64,000 bases of DNA from Nepenthes gracilis. Lineage: Eukaryota; Streptophyta; Magnoliopsida; Caryophyllales; Nepenthaceae. How positions within the stretch are numbered: the stretch's first letter is position 1; the number at the start of each line of letters is the position of its first letter. The DNA lies in contig BSYO01000014.1 of assembly GCA_033239525.1 (NCBI GenBank), positions 11,640,021 to 11,704,020 of the forward strand, in the 5' to 3' direction. Positions 58,933-64,000 of this stretch are shown here, one piece after another. The notes below the pieces were generated by a model. The model saw only the letters and a list, made by a program, of their open reading frames with translations. It was not told the origin of the DNA and ran no database searches. A program made the translations under genes and the position numbers.

Positions 58933-60780
58933 AGTGCCTTATGTTCACAACCTAGTGTTAATAAGTCCTTATTGTCCTAGTTTAGGTCAAGTAATAATTC
59001 AACCAATTAAGTCATTCTAAGTTGACTATTTATAATTTCATCCACGATGGTTCGAATGTATACTAGTACGTAACATTTAGCCAACAAAATCAACAACAAC
59101 CCTAACAATTATGTTGGATATAGAGAAATTCTATCTCTCACATAGATAAAAAAGATTTATTTTTTATATCTTGATAATTTATTTTTAAGTAAATTATTAT
59201 AATTTAGTTAATTTTAAATAGACTAAAAATTATTTAAAATTAACTATTTTAAAACATCTAAATTATAATCATTCCTTTGAAAATAAGAATTAAGTTTGAT
59301 AGATGGAGCTTCCCTCAATTTCAGATTTGGTGTTCTTTATAATTTGATTATTTATTTTTAAATAGACAATTATAATTTAATTAATTTTTAAAAATATTAA
59401 AATAGAAAATATTTTTTCTGTGGGTTTAAAATAGAATTAAGTTTATGTATTTTTTTTTTCAACGAGTTTAAAATAGAAAGCATTTTTTACTGTCATTAGC
59501 AAGTTAATTTATAATCAACACCTTACCAGCTATTTGGAATCGAGTAGGGAGAGTGTCCACATTGCAAGTAGAAAGAAGAGAATAATAATTCTTCTGCCCA
59601 TTTTATTTATTGATGTCTAAATTATATGCAGTCAAAGATAGTCATTTTCGCCATTTACTTAGAAAAAAAGGACGGATTTCAAATTTAATGAAAAGAATTT
59701 TTTGAAATAATACGCCAAAGATAATTCTCAACATAAAATATATAACTCCACTTTTAAAAAATATTAAACGCTACTGTGCAAAAGTGAACTTCAGAATTTG
59801 ATTCGATCTGGGCATTGTTTTATCTCAAAATTTTGAATGAAAATGATAAGAAAACCATGCAAAAAATACACGATAAACCTTATAGAAAAGCTAGTGGGTC
59901 GCTTAAGCACGAATCGCATGCAAAATATGTTGTCAGACTCGCTTCAGTCGATCCCATCACTGGATTTGTAAGAACGTGATGTTAAAAAATATCATTTTAT
60001 AATATATTAAAAATAAATTATTAATGGCTTAATCTTTGATCGACGCAAATGTAAGAATATGCGTATATATAAATTGGATGGATTGAATAATTAAAATTAT
60101 TTGTTATTCGTTACAATGGAGGTATACTATTTGTTGGAATCCTAACTATCTATTTGAACCGCGTGTAAATAATTAACAATTCATAATAAATATACAACAA
60201 TTATCAATAATGAGACAAGATCCAACTTCTACGTGGAACCTCCTATTAAGAATAAGAAAAAAATTACGAGATAATACGTCTAAAAATATATTCACTATAC
60301 AATTAGTTTAGTTATACAAATTTCATAAATGTAAAGACTAGACATTTTGTAATAATTAGACCGAGTAACAATGAGTACGAGTTGAAAGAATAAAAAATAT
60401 AACCATTACAATATTCTTCTCAATTCTAATAATAGCGTATCCAAAGTCGGTAGAAATTAAAACACGATTTGAAACTTAACTGAATGTATAAACCTTCCTC
60501 TTTTTTTTTTTCTTTCTTTTTATTCAACTCATCAATGATACCTCCAATATTAAAGTTAAGATTATTGTATAGAATCTCCATCCTAATCTAATTAAAAAAT
60601 AAATATAATTTTTTAATTAATAATATCTTAAAATTAAAAAATAATATGATATATTTTTCTAATAAAATAAAATCTCTCAAATAAAAATAAAATTATATAA
60701 GATAAAATTTTTTCTAATAAAAAAAATTAATTTTTTTTAATTTAAAATGTTTATAATATTCCTACAATACCCATATCATA
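58933..60780. other. AT-rich intergenic stretch
   Basis: A/T-rich throughout, with two similar blocks (TTTATTTTTAAGTAAATTATTATAATTTA near 59170 and TTTATTTTTAAATAGACAATTATAATTTA near 59350), probably worn duplicates. No gene, RNA gene or element end was recognised. Confidence 0.55.
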
Positions 60781-60813
60781 TCGTCAAAACCATTAAACAA
60801 CGTGTCAATACTA

Positions 60814-61053
60814 TTAAAGTTGGTGAGAGATATTATTGAGTGTGAGTGGCGGGGGTTTGCAAGGAACAACGGCGACGTCTTTTCTTATCCTTGAATTTAT
60901 TGTTTTCGAACAACTCATACGTCTTTCAGAAGGCGACTGAAGAAGACTCAACTGTGCACGTAGAAACAAACAGAAAGAGAGAAGGAAAATTGTGGTGAGA
61001 CGGAGAAAGCAACACAGCTCTCTACTGCGCATACTCATCAGACGAATCCACAC
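60814..61053 (-). CDS. Candidate small secreted peptide, uncharacterised
   Basis: The frame is 79 residues from the first ATG (61053), with further in-frame methionines at residues 6 and 8. After MRSRELCC comes a hydrophobic core, FLRLTTIFLLSFCLFL, a good signal peptide. The remaining 45 or so residues are basic and polar (SERRMSCSKTINSRIRKD) and end with VVPCKPPPLTLNN plus a short tail. Size, signal peptide and basic propeptide recall plant signalling peptides, but I see no CLE, CEP, IDA, PSK or RALF signature. The local GC rise, a pyrimidine-rich leader and an upstream TATA box support a real transcription unit. The frame may also be a chance ORF or one exon. Confidence 0.35.
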   Translation of the reverse strand: MWIRLMSMRSRELCCFLRLTTIFLLSFCLFLRAQLSLLQSPSERRMSCSKTINSRIRKDVAVVPCKPPPLTLNNISHQL

Positions 61054-61059
61054 AGATTG

Positions 61060-61223
61060 ACATCGAGAGATCGAGTGAGAGAGAGAGGCAAAGAGAGATC
61101 GATCGACTGAGAGAGAGAGAGAGAGACGGGGAGATACAATTTTCCAGCTGGGAAAAACGACGTCTGAGAAATAAGTTCACAGCCCCCATCACTGTTAAGA
61201 CATGCAGGTATCTTTTTTATATT
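61060..61223 (-). promoter_or_regulatory. TATA box and pyrimidine-rich leader upstream of the peptide ORF
   Basis: On the minus strand, AAATATAAAAAAGA (about 61211-61224) is a TATA box. A CTCTCTCTCTCTC-rich leader (61060-61130) lies between it and the ATG at 61053, as in plant promoters with Y patches. Read the other way the same DNA is a GAGA-rich leader with ATGCAG followed by GTATCT at 61202-61213, so a plus-strand first exon is an alternative. Confidence 0.4.
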
Positions 61224-61224
61224 T

Positions 61225-61840
61225 CAATTATTTAATTTTAAATAAATAATTATAATTTAATAATTAATAATAATAATTTTTTACCTTGTTTAATAATTAA
61301 ATATAAATATTTAGTTAAAATAAATAACTTAAATCAGAAAAAATAAGCTCTCCCTTCTGTAGGTGTCTTTTTAATAATTATAAGAGATACGGCCTCCGTT
61401 AACCCGCTCCCCCTTCTGCGTGCGTGCAGCAGCTCTATCACCTTTATCTTTTTTGCTTTTTTGGGGCCCCAATTTCATTATTAAATTTCATATATTTTCT
61501 AATGATAAATTTATTTTAGGTAAAAAAGTTTACCCAAATTATCATGCGAAAAAATCTAAAATTGGCCTTTTATTTTAGACATCTGACTTTCATATTTTTC
61601 AACATTATTATATTGTAGTAATATTTGACTAAAATATTAATCAATATGATTTAATTACTTTATGTATGATCAAATTGATAATAAAATAAAATTTAATAAT
61701 AGAGTTAAAATCAAATGAATAGCACAGTAAAAAATAAATCAGAAATATTGTTAGTTTGTAGTATAGACAAGCATATGTAATTACCTGAGATCTAAAAACA
61801 AAAATACTAAGAACCATGTTTTCAGAAGATATAGAAAATG
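61225..61840. other. AT-rich intergenic stretch
   Basis: A/T-rich sequence with one mixed patch near 61390-61470. No gene recognised; the 61641-61961 open frame on the minus strand crosses into the LTR remnant and looks like chance. Confidence 0.5.
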
Positions 61841-62668
61841 TCATGGTACCATATTGCAAAAGCTTGGAAAACACTGGAACCAAAGAGGCCCAAATGGCAA
61901 GTCCATGCACGACAATACAAGTAGGCTGGTGAGATAGGCATCGGTCAAGCTCAACAGGCAACTCCCTGCAACACGATTAATTATGATAAATAAATCCTCT
62001 AACCCAGTGGCAATAGCTTTGCCGTGTAAGGAGTGCCGACATAAATGCATATTATTGGTGGTCATAGTCAATGATTAGAAAGAACGCTACTGTTACCAAG
62101 CGTTACCATAGCCAGCATATCTCAACGAATCACCCACTAGAAGGGTTAGACAAATGTCAGTAAAGGCCATTCATAATCACACCACCATCATAGGTTGACA
62201 ATTGACACGTCGGTCACAACTATTGTCGGAGCAGATTAACGAATTTTGGTAAGACACCTGTCGTGAATCTTGGCGCTAACGTCATCTTTGCCAAACATTA
62301 TAAATATCCTTTGCCATCACAAGAGAGTGAAGGATCCCAATCGGTGTACAAGAGTTCAAAAAGAACTAAACTGTTTTTCTGTCTCATAACTCTTTCTCTC
62401 TCTCCCGCTCTCAAAGCCGCTCCTTTTCGAGTGTATTTTAGAAATCTAATCCTACACAAAACTCACATCGCCAATATAAAAGTATTCACGTATTCTTTTA
62501 TATCATTGTATCTTTCATCTGTTGAGTAATATTTTTGACTTGAGTGTTGAAAAATAAATAGGTGAGTGAGTCCCACAAATTTCTAGCCTCTTATTTATTA
62601 TTTGTGGTGTACAAAATTAAAGTTAATAGAGACAAAGACCACACTCGATTGAATTTGACTTGATGCGA
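61841..62668 (+). repeat. Tat-type LTR remnant with PBS
   Basis: It shares landmarks with the 53.4-kb remnant: ACATTATAAATATCC (TATA, 62295-62308), a TCAAAAAGAAC block at 62356, GACTTGAGTGTTGAAAAATA at 62538 followed by GGTGAGTGAGTCCCAC, and a final TTTGACTTGATGCG at 62654, a decayed PBS. The start near 61841 (TCATGGTACCATATTG) is inferred by analogy. No element body follows. Confidence 0.6.
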
Positions 62669-64000
62669 AAAATCCATCAATTTTCTAATTTGTATATAAA
62701 GATACATCAATATATATATATTCCATAAATAATATATGTATTCTTTTGATTTAATTAGTCATATTCATGACAACCTCCCCCAATTTATGATGGATGAAAA
62801 GTTGATACGTGTAAACGACGACTAAATTTCATGGGAAGTCCGGACGCTTCTCCAATTCTGACAGGCTGGAGAGGAGGCTGCATATATGTCTGTTGACGAT
62901 GAACACGATCAGAAGGAAAATACAGAGGAGTAGTGGTACTTAAATAGTACGATGAAAATAAATACGAGGAGGAATGGTGATAAAATAATAAAAAAAATGT
63001 TTTATATTTTATTATTTATAATCCTTTTAAAATTATATATAATAAAGTCATTAAAAAATATTCATCGAGTATTTCTCATAATAAGATAGGTGTAGCAAAC
63101 CTACTTGTTTCAACAAGTACGTTTTATGAGACTATGAACCCCTTTAGTAGCATAATACACGTCGCTAGGTTTGCCTTTATTTTAGAAAATTTTATAAATT
63201 AAAATACATATTAAGTTTGTCATATCATTTTTTTATTATTTTTAATTGTCAGAAAAGGGTTTGATGATGGCTCGAGTAGCTTCATGTACGAGTGCTTATA
63301 ATAAGTTTAATAACACCTTAAAGTATATTATTACTGAGTGTTAAATATAAGCTTGATAAAGACTCAAACTTCATAGCACCAGAAGCAAACCACTAGATAA
63401 TTGCAAAATTGTTGCTTAAGCTACAGAAGATTAGAAGCCAGCTATGGGTTAGCTGTAAGATTTGAGCTAGATTGGAATTTGTATTGTGATATTTCTGGAT
63501 GCAAGCTATCAGTTAGTTACGGGATAAGAGCTTGAACAGAACATAATTTATTTATATTATTCGCTGATTAGAATTTTTTTGACTGAAAGTTTATTTTTTT
63601 TAAAGGCCAGACCTTTTTAGTTTTCAATCGCTACAAAACTCTAAAAATAACCTTTGATGACTTTTAGATGTATCGTTTATAATGCTTTTATACCTTAGTT
63701 TGATTAGCCTACCTACGGGGTTTTGAGATCTGACTTGTATACAAATTTGGGATTTTTGTTTTTGGCCGGTGGAGTTTAGTCATTAGGATATTCATTTAGA
63801 GACATGATAACGTTTGAGTAGTTATAAATGTGTAAATCTAATAAAGTCCCTAAATAATTATTTATTTGAATTAGTTGGCTACATAGTTTAGTGTCTATTC
63901 ATTAGTCTATAAATTACCTCTTCTTATATAATAAATTTTTAATTGTTCACTCAAAGTATGAATAATTTTTCCTATTTAATAGTATTTTTTCGCCATCAAA
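62669..64000. other. Intergenic stretch, no gene recognised
   Basis: It has mixed A/T-rich and moderately complex sequence. A short block at 62760-62940 (GACAGGCTGGAGAGGAGGCTG and neighbours) is less AT-rich but has no open frame of note. I could not tie 63240-63900 to any family. Confidence 0.5.

Noticed and set aside
59040..59060. GGTTCGAATGT, resembling a tRNA B box
   Set aside because: No A box, cloverleaf or acceptor stem can be drawn around it.
60814..60870. CLE-type peptide reading of the C-terminal VVPCKPPPLTLNN segment
   Set aside because: The canonical R.VP.GP.P.H residues are absent, so a CLE assignment is not supported.

Overview
The window looks like intergenic DNA from a flowering-plant nuclear genome. 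It is AT-rich and consists almost entirely of nested, decayed retrotransposons with plant-type hallmarks: Ty3/gypsy Tat and chromovirus-like elements, a Ty1/copia element, plant LINE 3' ends and plant MITEs. I found no intact conserved host gene. The species cannot be fixed from what I see. Coordinates of TE ends rest on hand-read TG..CA termini and target site duplications (TSDs); protein domains were recognised by eye in broken frames.

1-14.77 kb is a three-level nest. A small hAT-like element (1907-14765) was hit by a minus-strand Tat-lineage Ty3/gypsy element (1973-14257, TSD CCCTG, 0.67-0.69 kb LTRs). A 5'-truncated LINE (9471-11810) then landed inside that element's protease region. The Tat element also carries a plus-strand (antisense) extra ORF at 3.2-5.0 kb.

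14.95-26.30 kb is a plus-strand gypsy element with 2.5 kb LTRs (TSD TCATG, initiator-Met-type PBS). Its pol is heavily decayed. A younger 2.39 kb non-coding poly(A) retroposon with a perfect 16-bp TSD interrupts it (19944-22331).

26.5-34.6 kb holds head-to-tail LTR copies fused end to end, one of them interrupted by an opposite-strand solo LTR (31426-33539).

34.6-46.4 kb is a minus-strand chromovirus-like element (gag, protease, RT, RNase H and an integrase with a core deletion). Its left LTR holds an inverted solo LTR of its own family (36570-39033, TSD ATAAA), and its right LTR is disrupted by another LTR (44090-46137). Next come an integrase fragment (46.4-47.3 kb) and a plus-strand Ty1/copia remnant with a 3' LTR (47.3-50.9 kb).

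50.9-64 kb is AT-rich and sparser: a Mutator-type MITE with a perfect 9-bp TSD, three Tat-type LTR remnants of about 0.8 kb, an organelle-like patch, a G-box cluster, and two possible small secreted-peptide ORFs. The one at 60.8-61.05 kb, with a TATA box and pyrimidine-rich leader, is the best host-gene candidate.

The long LTRs share an architecture: AT-rich start, a GC-rich array of short GCTCGAGC/GAGC-type motifs, TATA, purine-rich leader, and a GTAAGT splice-donor-like site. This shared layout is the most interesting regulatory signal in the window.
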